Assembly: GCF_964204645.1 (NCBI RefSeq)
Contig: NC_134028.1
Span: forward strand, 26,882,153-26,946,152
Source: Tubulanus polymorphus
Taxonomy: Eukaryota > Nemertea > Palaeonemertea > Tubulaniformes > Tubulanidae
Direction of reading: 5' to 3'
Length of the DNA stretch: 64,000 bases
The notes beneath the pieces are model-generated. The model saw only the letters and a program-made list of their open reading frames with translations. It was not told the origin of the DNA and did no database searches. Position 1 is the first letter of the stretch, and each line of letters opens with the position of its first letter. The position numbers were made by a program, and so were the translations under genes. Positions 1 through 11,108 of this stretch are shown here, in pieces.

Positions 1-1890
1 CCGGATATTCGTAATAAAAATGTAGATAACACTAAAAAACCGTAAATTGCACAAAGTAGATCTCCGTTCTACTGTCATTCATCTCAAACGAAAAATGGCC
101 CCTTTAAATCGTCATTTTATTGATGTTCAGCACGAACCGGGCCTCGAATAAATATCCCATAAACAACGACTTCGTTTATCGACTGATGCCATCAAACGGA
201 GACAGCTTTCAAAGCGATAGAGCGATTCTAATTGTTTTATGCAATATACGCGTCTCCGAAAATTACTGACACAAGTAACAACGAACTAACGATGTTTATT
301 AGAAAGATTTCAGAGAAAATGATTTGACATTAACAACCTTGTGACTGCGATGAAACTCCCAAGACCCGGTACACCCCGACGCGCACGACTTATAGTCATT
401 GTAAAACCCATTATATACAGAATTTAAAAGCGAAATTTATTCATCAAGTGGCAAACTTTGTTAACTACTTCCGGTAATTGAAAAATCAAAAATCAATTCG
501 GATGTGACGTCACGAGTGTCGTAACAATACCTCTCTCAATCTCTGTATAGAAGCCGTCATTTACTTTCCGTGAAATTAATTTGTACTTCAATTTGACATT
601 GTAAAGCAGTGTTACGCGTTACCCTTAGATTTTCAAAAAAAGAAACAGAATGTTGTAAAGTTGAGTAATGTGCCACACACGAGTGCCACGATGCCCTTGA
701 AGTCGCGAAAACAAGATTTCTAACGACCGTACATAATGTCAATACAGATCTTCGGTTATAGAGACTACTGAGTTCTACTGTATTTTGATAGAATCCCGTG
801 TCAAAAACATGTCATCGTTTAATCACGTTTATTTGACATCGCGATCCGCGACATTAATTCAGCTCGTTTTTATTATGTTTACGTCTGCTAGGAATATCCC
901 GAGACAAATCCACTGATAATAGGAACATATCCTGCAGAATTTCGATATGATTGTATTAATGAAGACACTCGCTATCGTGTACCCGACCAAGTATGAAATT
1001 ACCCTCGCGAATATCAATTACGTTACAACTCGCTCGCTCGCCTTCACCAGAACATGAATTTGTAAAAAAAAACGTATTAACTAAATCCAGCGAGGCTCCT
1101 GCGGATATACAGGCCGGATTGAACATCGAGTTTGAATATAATTTGGAAGATTTATCGTCAGAAAACGTCAGAAAATACGTAAACTACATTGCGTTTTAGC
1201 TTCATTTTCTGCAACGGATCCGAAAACTCGATGTATCGGAGACAAATATTGAATACTAGAATATAATTGTAAAATGTTGATGTATTTCTGCAATGTTCAC
1301 GTGTAAAACTAACAGCTATGATATACATGTATAAACTGTCCATTGTTGATTACTGTGTTTTCAGAACAGATAATTTACAATCATAGCTACATTAACGATT
1401 AACAAGTTTAGACGTCAAATGATACATCATCAATTCCGGATTCGGTAAGAATACAATACGTATATTATATCTGTAGATATTGTCAATAGAACGAGTAGAA
1501 TTCAATAGAGAGTTCAGTATCGATGATATACAGCAGTGTGGAATACTGGCGAAGATGCGCCTTGAATTCTGACATTCTCTCGACGACGTTTCGAATTCCT
1601 ATTATTGCTGCTTACGACACCGTACGGATTCATCAAAGTTTTATCTGATTATTGATAAGGGAAATATCGATCTAGTGTTGGTATAGCATACGTACATCAC
1701 TCACACTACCAGACGATCAAACCACATTCTGCAACCAAAGATAACATAAGTCTGAACACTGTAAACACTAAACTCTTCTCAGAGACCGAATTATTTGTAT
1801 TTGCTCATGTATATTTGCGTGATTAGGTAAAAGTGGCCGATGCTATAGTCAGCCTTGCTTGAACGAGCTTAAATGATATCCCGTGAATGT

Positions 1891-1906
1891 GGGTTCGAAC
1901 CCGGGC
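1891..1906 (+). repeat. tRNA B-box-like sequence, possible SINE remnant
   Basis: GGGTTCGAACCC inside a GC-rich 16-mer matches the T-arm (B box) of a tRNA. No good A box is visible at the usual distance upstream, so this is at best a truncated tRNA-derived element. The motif is nearly palindromic, so its strand is not firm. Confidence 0.25.
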
Positions 1907-3504
1907 TGTGGTAGAATTTTACGCTCCGTAATTTAAACCCAGGCCGACCCTCCTCCGGAGTAGCGCAAATATAGAATAGAAATCGATCGTGCTGAGTGGC
2001 GCTCAGTGAGTTGGTGAGAAAAAGAGGTTTCGGAAGTGATAATGAGCTCAGTGGGTCGAGGAAGACTTCTTCGCTTTATGAATAGATTCGCCCTTTTCTC
2101 AATCGATCGCGGGAAATGAAAGTCGTCGTCAGTTTCAATATGTTTTCCATCAATTCGCGACGTTGATTTGTTTTGTAAATTGATCGAAGCAGTTGGAATC
2201 AAAGCGGCAACGGTTATTATATCTTCAATCAGTTCTTTTCCCGGTGCTAATTTACTATCGGGTATTAGCTCGTGGTATAAACATCTCGAACGCGATCGCG
2301 CATTATTGAATTTAAACAGTTTTCTGTCAAAGTTCGTTAACATCATTTTCTATGCAACGGCGACGAGTATTGAGTAACACATTACTATTGCTTAGACATT
2401 GATATAGCGCCGACCAGACTGATGGAATCGTCGCTCGTCAATTTGCTCAGATCTATAATCTGAGCCATCTTTTTTTTAAGAGCCAAACCATCCGGGAAAT
2501 TCTCGCGCAAAGGTCATTGTATACCAATCGCGTGAAACAAATGAGTGAGAGGTGAGTGGCATACGGCAAACTGCCGCGTCTGTCTAAATTCAATTTATCG
2601 TCACCAATTTCTGGTCGCCGATCTCGCGTAAAAGACGATCAATGTCAAGGTCAGCGAGCCGCGAGGGAAAGATAAGGAATTGAAGAAAAAGTGAAGTAGG
2701 AGGCAACGACGAAGCAAATGAAGTTAACTGTGAAACCTCGTGAATATTGATACTTGTTGTATACGTGTACAGGTGATTTGTATATACAGTTATTAGTGAC
2801 TATTTCCCTCTATTCACGGCAATAACACTCAAAATAAACTAGATTTAATTAGTATACTATAATAATGCATTTTCATATCGTGTTTGACGACGCTCAATTA
2901 CGAATCACGACGTGGTTCCAACTGTTTCCAACCGTTTCAAGTCAAATATTTTAAAATGGTGCAATCAATGGCGTTTGGCGCGTATGTTATGTGTTCAGAG
3001 TCTTACATTAAACGTTTGTCTTAGCAAATCTGATCCTATAGTCTCGAGACCAGCCTAAAGTTTATTCCGTTTTTATAGCCAATCTAACAACTCAAGACCT
3101 GTAATGATTATTCTTGTTGCTGCCAATCTAACTAATCCAACAACGTTAGACCCAGTCTTAGCTCATTTTGGTTCTACACAAAATCGTCTAGCTTTTATAT
3201 AACCATCCTTACACAGTTCAATTGATAATTTAAAACTGGAAACCAGTCACGAGCTCATTTAAGCATATGGTTCTAATGTATACGTCTAGTGCCGCAGTTA
3301 ATCAGGACATTGAACTTATCAACGGGTCTAGAAACTGATTTAGTATATAACTCAATCAATGGACGATTTACTTCCCGAATATCGATACAAATTAAAAGTT
3401 GCTCCCATTCGGTCGCCGTGTTCTATAGTAAAATGCTCTAACATCGCTTACTGAATAAGATTCGCGTGTTTTCAACTGCGGTGTCAAAAGATAATAAAGA
3501 TCGA

Positions 3505-3617
3505 AGAGAAAGAAAGAGAGAGAGAAGGAGAGAGAGTGATAGAGAGAGAGAGAGAGAGAGAGAAGGAGAGAGAGTGATAGAGATAGATAGAGAGAAGGAG
3601 AGAGATAGAGAGAGATA
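3505..3617. repeat. GA-rich microsatellite
   Basis: About 110 bp of interrupted (GA)n, with AGAGAAGGAGAGAGAGTGATAG-like sub-blocks repeated. Reading frames through it give Arg/Glu-rich or Ser/Leu-rich peptides on the two strands. These are artefacts of the repeat. Confidence 0.9.
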
Positions 3618-4623
3618 TCTGAGGAGCGAGCAAGTCGTCTGTGCTGACATTTACCTTGAGGAATCCATTAACCACGTTTTCAGCAGCAGGATATCAATAA
3701 CTCAACACGAACCTCGCTTTGACAATACAGCGATTATAACGGCGTACGCGAATAGGCAAGCGAAATAAAAATCAAAAACTAATGTTACGTAGCACTGGCT
3801 GCCGAGACCAGGTTAAATACTTTATTTACGCGCTCCTGATCATAGATAAAAAGGAAATGCGATAAAATTTTCAACCATTTCCATTGACAGTTTTAGATTT
3901 CTACGCCTTCTGGTGAAAATGGTTTCATCTCCGATGTTTAAAGTCAAATTCTAACTCAGGTGAACAGGGGTCCGTGCAATCGATAAAACAACAAATGCCT
4001 ACAACATTACTGAGATATCACCCCTGACCCCTAAACCCTCACCCTGCAGGAGAGTGGTGAAATTACGCAATGCATTACAGCTTTTCTGTTCTTGATATAT
4101 ACGAGTATAAATATGCTTGTTCTTGACATTTAGGCCACTTGTTCGATGAATGAAATTGATATCAAGAGAATTGATTGGCTTTTAACTGAAGATCGGACGC
4201 ATGTAATTCTACATCGCTGTCCTTCTAATGTAATACACTGGAGACAGAAACTACTGCAGAGTGACGGTTTTAATTCATCAACTCTTACTTTGTGACCGAT
4301 CTGATGACACAGAGATTCGTTGTACTATTGACACTGGTCTGGATATCGAGGAGTGGATTGTGTAAGCAGAGATGAATTAACAACAGATAACAAAAAACCT
4401 AAGTATGGATATGGTATTGGCTCGGTGGTCTCGGGTCCCGAATTATTTTCTGTAGCTGCTCACTCACTACGGCCGTGCTGAAGGCACTGTGACCAGTGCG
4501 AGCGATTACCATACTTTAAATCACCACGACAAGAATTCATTACTCTTAATCTAAAGCCAGATCCATCCGCCTCCGTGACGAGAAATATATCACTGTTACA
4601 CTATGACGGTCTTCGTCAAGAGG

Positions 4624-4870
4624 AGTGGTATTGGCGAGTGGTTAGAGCGTTCAACTCTGACAAGCCAGGTCGTGGATTCGAACCCTGTGCCTTACCGATA
4701 TAGCGTCCCCGGGCACGACACTTATCCTCATCCAGGAGTAAATAGGTGCCTGGTCTGATCGATGATGCCATAGCGCTTAGCAGCTGCTCGGCTGTTACCT
4801 CTCCCCAGGGAGAGATGACTGATACCTGGTTAGAATAGACTGAGGGTGATAATATTTGAACATTGTAGCT
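4624..4870 (+). mobile_element. tRNA-derived SINE
   Basis: A pol III type 2 promoter is visible: an A box at 4632-4649 (TGGCGAGTGGTTAGAGCG) and a B box at 4674-4685 (GGATTCGAACCC), with tRNA-like spacing. A body that is not tRNA follows, with a CCTCATCCAGGAGTAAATAG segment then GGTGCCTGGT. This resembles the conserved central domain found after the tRNA head in many invertebrate SINEs. The 3' boundary is not clear. There is no obvious poly(A) tail or target-site duplication, so the copy is probably old. Confidence 0.55.
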
Positions 4871-7800
4871 CAGTGGAAATGGTGCCACTATTACTATATC
4901 CATCGTGTCGTGATACACAACGCCCGAAGTTAGGAATATACATGTACTGATATTGTGATGTGCCAAACGGGTTTGGTCTCAACATCCAATTGATACATTC
5001 ATGACCATCAGACCAGGTCTAGTACGCCACGCCTAGGATAAATGCAGTGCATGTGTCAAGTAGTAAACTCAGATATTATGTTGTGACGTCATGCACCAGT
5101 AATCTGCGTTCGAACAATCTAACGAATCATTATAACCTACATTAAAGTAGGATCTCCCAAAATCGACAAATCTTTGACGCCGATCATCCGTGAATTTCAA
5201 ATGAAAAACCCACAGAATCATTCAGTGGAAATCACTTATTTCTAATGCAATATCTTAATATAAGGATGAACTCAATTCGCACGTTGCTTACATTGCGGTT
5301 GTGACGACGACGGTACAATCTGCAGCTCTGTGCTGGAGAGTTTTAAAAACATCATCTAAGTTTATTCGTATCATGTTTAAGGTGGTGATGATGATCATCA
5401 GTGATATTAAATGGTTGAACCAGTCGGAGTAGATGGACCCGTGTTGTACGCGACTCCATCAGAGCGCTCGAATTCACTGGCGCAAAATGCACGACAAATC
5501 GATGTAGTGTTTAATGTAAACACTATCGGTAGTAACGCGATATTCGAATGTAAATTGTAAAGTAACTCGAATATGGTCGAGTCAATTTAACATTTGAGTA
5601 AACGGGATTCATCATCAGAGTTTAAAATCGGTAATTTTAACGGCGTACACAGGGCTTCCATCTGACTATAACCCAACTCCGAAAAAAACGTCCAAGTCCC
5701 TCTTTTTTGAGCGGTTCACGACACGCCATCCCGTTAACCACAATTAAAGGCGCAATCATTGGTAAATATAAAGTACTTTTTACCAATTTCAAATTTATCT
5801 TAAGTTGGCTTTTGCTCTTTACCTATACGCTCCATTTTTCTCAAGACGAACCGCCCAAGATGTTCGGTCAAGGCGCTGCTGAATACCTGCGATACCTTAC
5901 ACAACCGAGACAAATACTGCGAAGACCGTAAAGACGACGCCAGGGAAAATTAACGTCATTTTCTCCGTCCTCTTATAAGCTTCTTCCGTAAATCCGGTAT
6001 CAGCGTTTTACCGTCGATTAGCGAACGGTTGGTACAATTGGTAAAAGGTTATTCTAAGGACAATGAAACATGAGTTCCGTATGTTACTACTGTATTATTA
6101 TATGCACGAGAAATAAAAAATAAAAACCAACACATGCGACCAATTCACTTTATCGACAACAGATGATGACGGCTTAAAATCGTGCGACACGTAAAGAACG
6201 ATACAAAAATATACTTTGTGTTTATTCACAGCCAATTAAGATGAGCCTATAATAAATCATACACAGTTTATATCTGAACTCTTAACGTATCAATGTGAAG
6301 CCTTCAACCTTACACTCGGACATTCACCAGTGTATAGTGTGAATGATCTATAGTGTGAATGATCAGTTTCTGAGAGCGTGCTCATAGAATATCGGATGCT
6401 CGGTGTTTGTAGTCCATTTTCAAATAAAATGTTCAGTTCTGGACACACGGGGAGAGTGCGAATATTAGAAGGTGAAGATGATAGAGAATAGCATGTCTGA
6501 GGGAATCCCGGCAGTAACTATCTGACGGGAGTAGTCCAGACAGGTCGAGAGTGTGCAGGTTACAGGTCAATATCCGATATTGATGTAAATGTGTAGATTG
6601 TTATTGTATCCCTGCCTAAAACCAACAAAAACCTATTTGTAACATGCACAGCACAACAAAGCACACACGGTCAATTCAGAAAAAAGAAAGACGTCCATTT
6701 TCAATTGAGCGCCGTCTTGTGAAGGAGAGTGGTATTTATAGCACCATAATTGTAGGTGTATTTTATGGCGAGACTCGTAAAAATTCCTGAGGATACTGCT
6801 GTAGATCATGTTAGTACTTATTGAGCACCAGGCTACAGTGTTCATGATTAATGATGCTAATAATTCAGTATTGTGAAGACATGTGAAAAGATGCCGTGGT
6901 AATTCCAGACCACATTTCCGTCGTATAAAGGCTTATCACGACGTCTATAGCTCCGGGCTTTTATGAAACCAGTTCCGTGCGGATTCGTGCCACATCATTT
7001 TGTATACAAAAGGTTTTAGAAATGTTAGCCCGAGCAAAGGTGCGCGGGGGACCCATCCAGAGACGTCTGATATATGTGCGTGTGTGGTTCGTATTGAGAT
7101 AAGGAAATGACGTATCTGAAAATTGCGTCGTGCTTATGAAAAAAAGGAAGAAATCTTCTTAAATAATCATTCGAAGTTAAGTGGAAGAAGAACTCAACAG
7201 CAGCGTTCGTGTAAGAACTGAGTTATTTGACATGTACCGCAGATACACGCGACAAGACAAGACCCACGATAACAATCGTCTCGTTACTTCAATTCAACAC
7301 ACAGTATACGTATTTAATTAGAAAGACTAACACAATTATCTAAGAACATTCAGTGATTCAGTACCGATCGATAAATATAGCGCGACCTTTAGTACAGTAT
7401 AGAGCTTACGTAATCATGGATAGATTTATACATCGAAGACAACTTAAAACTAACCGACCCCGAACTACGACCGACTTATAAATACGTAAATGAGGATATG
7501 AAGTTTCTCGTGCGACGGTCAGCGTGATTCTGGGAGCTTTCACATCATCAAAACTCGTTTGTAGATGCGCGACACAAACCTAGGATATTAAATGATGAAA
7601 TATTTATACGTGTAACGTATAAGAGTCTGATTCCGTGCGTCTCACGAGTGTTCATGAATGTGTTATTTTATCGTCGCCTTCGTCCGTCTCTCTTTATGGC
7701 TACACGCGTACGTTGCTTTACGCATATTTTCCGCGCACTTTCCAGTTGGGATACGATTTTTCTATACGCGCATATCATCATCCTAGTATATGACACGTGT

Positions 7801-8507
7801 CAACCCCTGGGAAAGTTAGGAATAAAAATATCCACCATTTCATTCGATGTAATGATAACAATTTGGTGATGTGCCTTAAAAACTCCAACAGAAATCGGAA
7901 GATAGATATTTTCAAACAAGTTAATAACCATTATATTACATAGAAGCCAATGATAATACTTGTGGAAGTTGATTAGTGTTTACCTCTTTCCAATGTTCAA
8001 TTATCCTAAGGGCGCAATTATCCTAAGGGCGTTGTCTGTTATCAAATGTAAGACGGTTAACAATTATCATTGCGTATTAGTTCATTTTGTCATTAGTTGG
8101 AGAGAGAATCTTCACTAGGTTATAATGTTACCGCTTATACTACGATATTTGATGATGGGTTTGCGGTAACAATATCCGGGAGTTACGTAGGTCTAAACAG
8201 TTGACAGTTCCTTCAGAAATAGAGACGGCTGCTATCTACAAGATTCTCATTTCGCATAATGATTGTTGGTGTCCTGTTTATCACGAGGGTATGGTATCTA
8301 TTTAAGTCTCAATATAGAGGAAATAAAGTGATTCAAACTATGAGATTATCTGAATACAGTAAAAACGTTCGATTCTAGAATTAAGATAAGTGAATCAGAG
8401 ATTGAATTGGACCCGTGGGCGATTTCCGACCAAATTAACAACAGAGAAGGCGCCGAAAATAAGATATCCTGTCTATGCATTTTCTATTCTACACGGTCTC
8501 CAGAACA
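4870..8507. other. Intergenic region with one weak exon candidate
   Basis: No recognised gene. A CRE palindrome lies at 5084-5091. An 82-bp open segment at 5846-5927 is flanked by a good acceptor and donor, but no partner exon was found. A 17-bp direct duplication containing TTATCCTAAGGGCG lies at 7998-8031. Confidence 0.5.
6361..6434 (+). repeat. Dispersed repeat (GATCAGTTTCTG family)
   Basis: This segment begins GATCAGTTTCTGAGAG and contains GGTGTTTGTAGTCCATTTTC. It aligns along most of its length with two tandem copies at 30661-30823. It is probably an old, dispersed non-coding repeat of unknown origin. Confidence 0.4.
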
Positions 8508-8607
8508 CAGTTCCACAGTCATGAGTTAGAGTTAACTCTGAGTTAAAGTTAGTTCATTTTCAATGAGTTAACTCAGAGTCAAATCTTAACTCAGAACTGT
8601 GGAACTG
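8508..8607. mobile_element. Palindromic MITE-like element, copy A
   Basis: The ends are an exact 12-bp inverted repeat: CAGTTCCACAGT at 8508-8519 and ACTGTGGAACTG at 8596-8607. The interior is also largely palindromic, built around GAGTTAACTC and GAGTTAAAGTTAG blocks with an AT-rich turn (TTCATTTTCAATG) in the middle. Related copies lie at 20192-20297 and 57786-57939. It has no coding capacity, so it would be a non-autonomous foldback element. Confidence 0.65.
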
Positions 8608-9186
8608 GACCCAGGGCTAAACGTTATTGAGAATAAAGTTAAATCTCTTGAGACGAACGGCACAAAACGCTTGCGAAAAATTTCCCGATCTTTTAAAAAG
8701 GCACACGTTCTATCGCCATAGCGATTATATACTATACTGATATACACGACGCTTTCGGCACTGTGGATTAGGATAATCCCATCTTAAAACTATTACGAGG
8801 ATTATATATTCTATTTATTAGTAAAACACCTGTATCGATGAGACATTTTTTGTATCGGTGTTCGAAGGTTAAAAACTCGGTTACAGCTTCCCACGCGCTT
8901 CGCCAACACAACCGACAACCTGTAAGTGATTGATTTACCTTGTTGTGTAGCGAGAAAAAATACCGATCGAACGAAAGTTGTTTAACGAACAGATCAGGAC
9001 CCGGCTGGTTCCGGCTTGCCATAAATTACTGATCACCTGATCGCCGTAGATATCGTGAGAAAAGTGAAACGGTAAGCGGCAGGAATGCGTTTTACACCAT
9101 CTCGAAAAGTCAGCGACGACTTGATAAATCGCATTCTATGGCGGCTATTCTATTCGGGTCTTACTAAAGTATTTTTCTATACGATT

Positions 9187-9230
9187 AGAGGCACGATAAA
9201 CAATATAAAACGATTTTCTATCGTGCCTCT
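9187..9230. repeat. Perfect 12-bp inverted repeat (hairpin)
   Basis: AGAGGCACGATA at 9187-9198 is the exact reverse complement of TATCGTGCCTCT at 9219-9230, separated by a 20-base AT-rich loop. No gene is adjacent. It could be a transcription-independent foldback or a remnant of a small transposon. Confidence 0.6.
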
Positions 9231-9329
9231 AGCCACTCGAATCATAGAACCATCAGTCTCAAACAGGTTGCCGCGTTTATTGAGGAATTATTCAATTGCA
9301 CTTTCAGAAACGAGATTGATCGAATGTTG

Positions 9330-9433
<104 letters not shown>

Positions 9434-9636
9434 ATAAACCATGAAGATGAAGATCGCGTTACGATGACCAACCATCCTACGACGCAAAGTAGCTGTGTGC
9501 ATTACATCCTAATCCGTGAAAATCCCCGTGGAAACTTAGACAGAGCAGTTTAAGCCATTACTGCAAGTAGATTTTACTGTATTCAATGCCATCAAATCAA
9601 GTAATAGACGCTTCTATTAAATAGAGAATCGTGGAG

Positions 9637-10522
9637 TCTCTCCCTTTCTCTCTCTCTCCCTCACTCTCTCTCTCTCTCTCTCTCTCACTCTCACTCTCTC
9701 TCCCTTTCTCTCTCTCTCCCTCACTCTCTCTCTCTCTCTCTCTCACTCTCACTCTCTCTCTCACTCTCACTCTCTCTCTCTCACTCTCACTCTCTCTCAC
9801 TCTCTCTCTCTCTCTCACTCTCACTCTCACTCTCTCCCTCACTCTCACTCTCTCTCTCACTCTCCCTCTCACTCTCTCTCACTCTCTCCCTCACTCTCTC
9901 TCTCACTATCTCCCTCACTCTCTCTCTCTCCCTCTCACTCTCTCCCTCACTCTCTCTCTCTCTCACTCTCTCCCTCACTCTCTCTCTCTCCCTCTCACTC
10001 TCTCTCACTATCTCCCTCACTCTCTCTCTCTCCCTCTCACTCTCTCTCACTATCTCCCTCACTCTCTCACTCTCTCTCACTATCTCCCTCACTCTCTCTC
10101 TCTCTCTCTCTCCCTCACTCTCTCTCTCCCCCTCTCACTCTCTCTCACTATCTCCCTCTCACTCTCTCTCACTCTCTCCCTCACTCTCTCCCTCACTCTC
10201 ACTCTCACTCTCACTTTCTCACCCTCACTCTCTCTCTCTCCCTCCCTCACTCTCATCCTCTCACTCTCACCCTCTCATTCTCTCACTCACCCTCTCACTC
10301 TCCCTCTTCATCTCACTTTCACTCTCTCACTCTCTTTCTCCCCCTCTCTCTCTCTCTCCCTCACTCTCTCACTCTCACTCTCCCCCTCACTCTCTCACTC
10401 TCACCCTCTCTCTCCCTCACTCTCACTCTCACCCTCTCTCTCTCCCTCACTCTCTCACTCTCACTCTCCCCTCACTCTCTCTCTCTCTCTCCCTCTCTTT
10501 CTCTCTTTCTCTCTCTCTTTCT
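9637..10522. repeat. CT-rich repeat tract of about 0.9 kb
   Basis: Nearly 890 bp of pyrimidine-only sequence made of CTCT, CACTCTC, CCCTCACTC and CACTATCTCC blocks. Purines are almost confined to the A of CAC/CACTA. A 304-codon open frame of Leu/Ser/Thr/Pro runs through it on the plus strand, but only because the tract lacks stop codons. The strong strand asymmetry could favour triplex (H-DNA) structure. Confidence 0.95.
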
Positions 10523-11065
10523 GTAATGGGCTTGAGACATTCTGATTTTATTGGTTCAATTTGTGAATTATTCACGTCAATTAAATCATTTTCTGATGGT
10601 TTTTCCATCACTGTTTGAATTAACGGCTTCACTGGAAATAGGAAAATTATCTGCGCATGATCCCCTCAATTAAAATATCTAGTTATTTACGATGAGAATC
10701 TATTGAGCTGACGCTCTGTGTCTGCCTGGTTATTGAAAGCAGGGTCGATTTGAAGCAACCGTCAATCTGATTCCAGCGCAGGTCAATTTCAACCCGATTT
10801 GGGTCAATTTATCCGCAATTGAATCGATTTTCAGTAAGCACAAGGCCGCGGTTAGATGGAATGATGTGCGAATCCAATTAGCTTTGCATCAATGGGGTAC
10901 CCGCAAATCCAGCTAACTCGCCAGATGGCGTGACGAGCAGTAGGCTTTTCGTCGTCAACATTAGTTCATTTTCGATGAACTCTGAACGAAATTTTAGACT
11001 CCTGTATCAATATACTCAGCACAAGACTCACCAAATATACAATTCTTTTATTCTTCTTTCATTTC

Positions 11066-11108
11066 GGATCCTCGCCTGCCATACGTGGAATCCTCGATTG
11101 CCACAGTA
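11066..11108 (+). repeat. Dispersed repeat (GGATCCTC...CACAGTAGC family)
   Basis: GGATCCTCGCCTGCC followed by TCCTCGATTGCCACAGTAGC matches the segment at 21752-21798, with an identical CCTCGATTGCCACAGTAGC core. Further related copies lie near 33222-33297, 37370-37402 and 53740-53830. No terminal structure or coding capacity is visible. Confidence 0.45.

Larger units (their letters stand above)
1..4600. other. Intergenic region, no gene recognised
   Basis: I see no coding region with recognisable motifs or a convincing splice structure here. Open frames of 60-137 codons occur, including one of 137 codons on the minus strand at 1933-2346, but frames of this length are expected by chance in AT-rich DNA. 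The stretch holds a CRE palindrome at 505-512, a tRNA B-box-like palindrome at 1891-1906 and a GA microsatellite near 3.5 kb. Confidence 0.6.

Noticed and set aside
1933-2346. 137-codon open frame on the minus strand
   Set aside because: No recognised motif or splice context. At a stop frequency of about 7% per codon, a frame this long is expected roughly once in a 64-kb window.
5846-5927. Neuropeptide F gene
   Set aside because: Spacing resembles NPF, but no in-phase signal-peptide exon and no RF-Gly-Lys-Arg exon could be found downstream, and the intron position is one codon off the conserved site.
9631-10545. 304-codon open frame rich in Leu/Ser/Thr/Pro
   Set aside because: It exists only because the CT-rich repeat contains no stop codons; composition is wholly repetitive.
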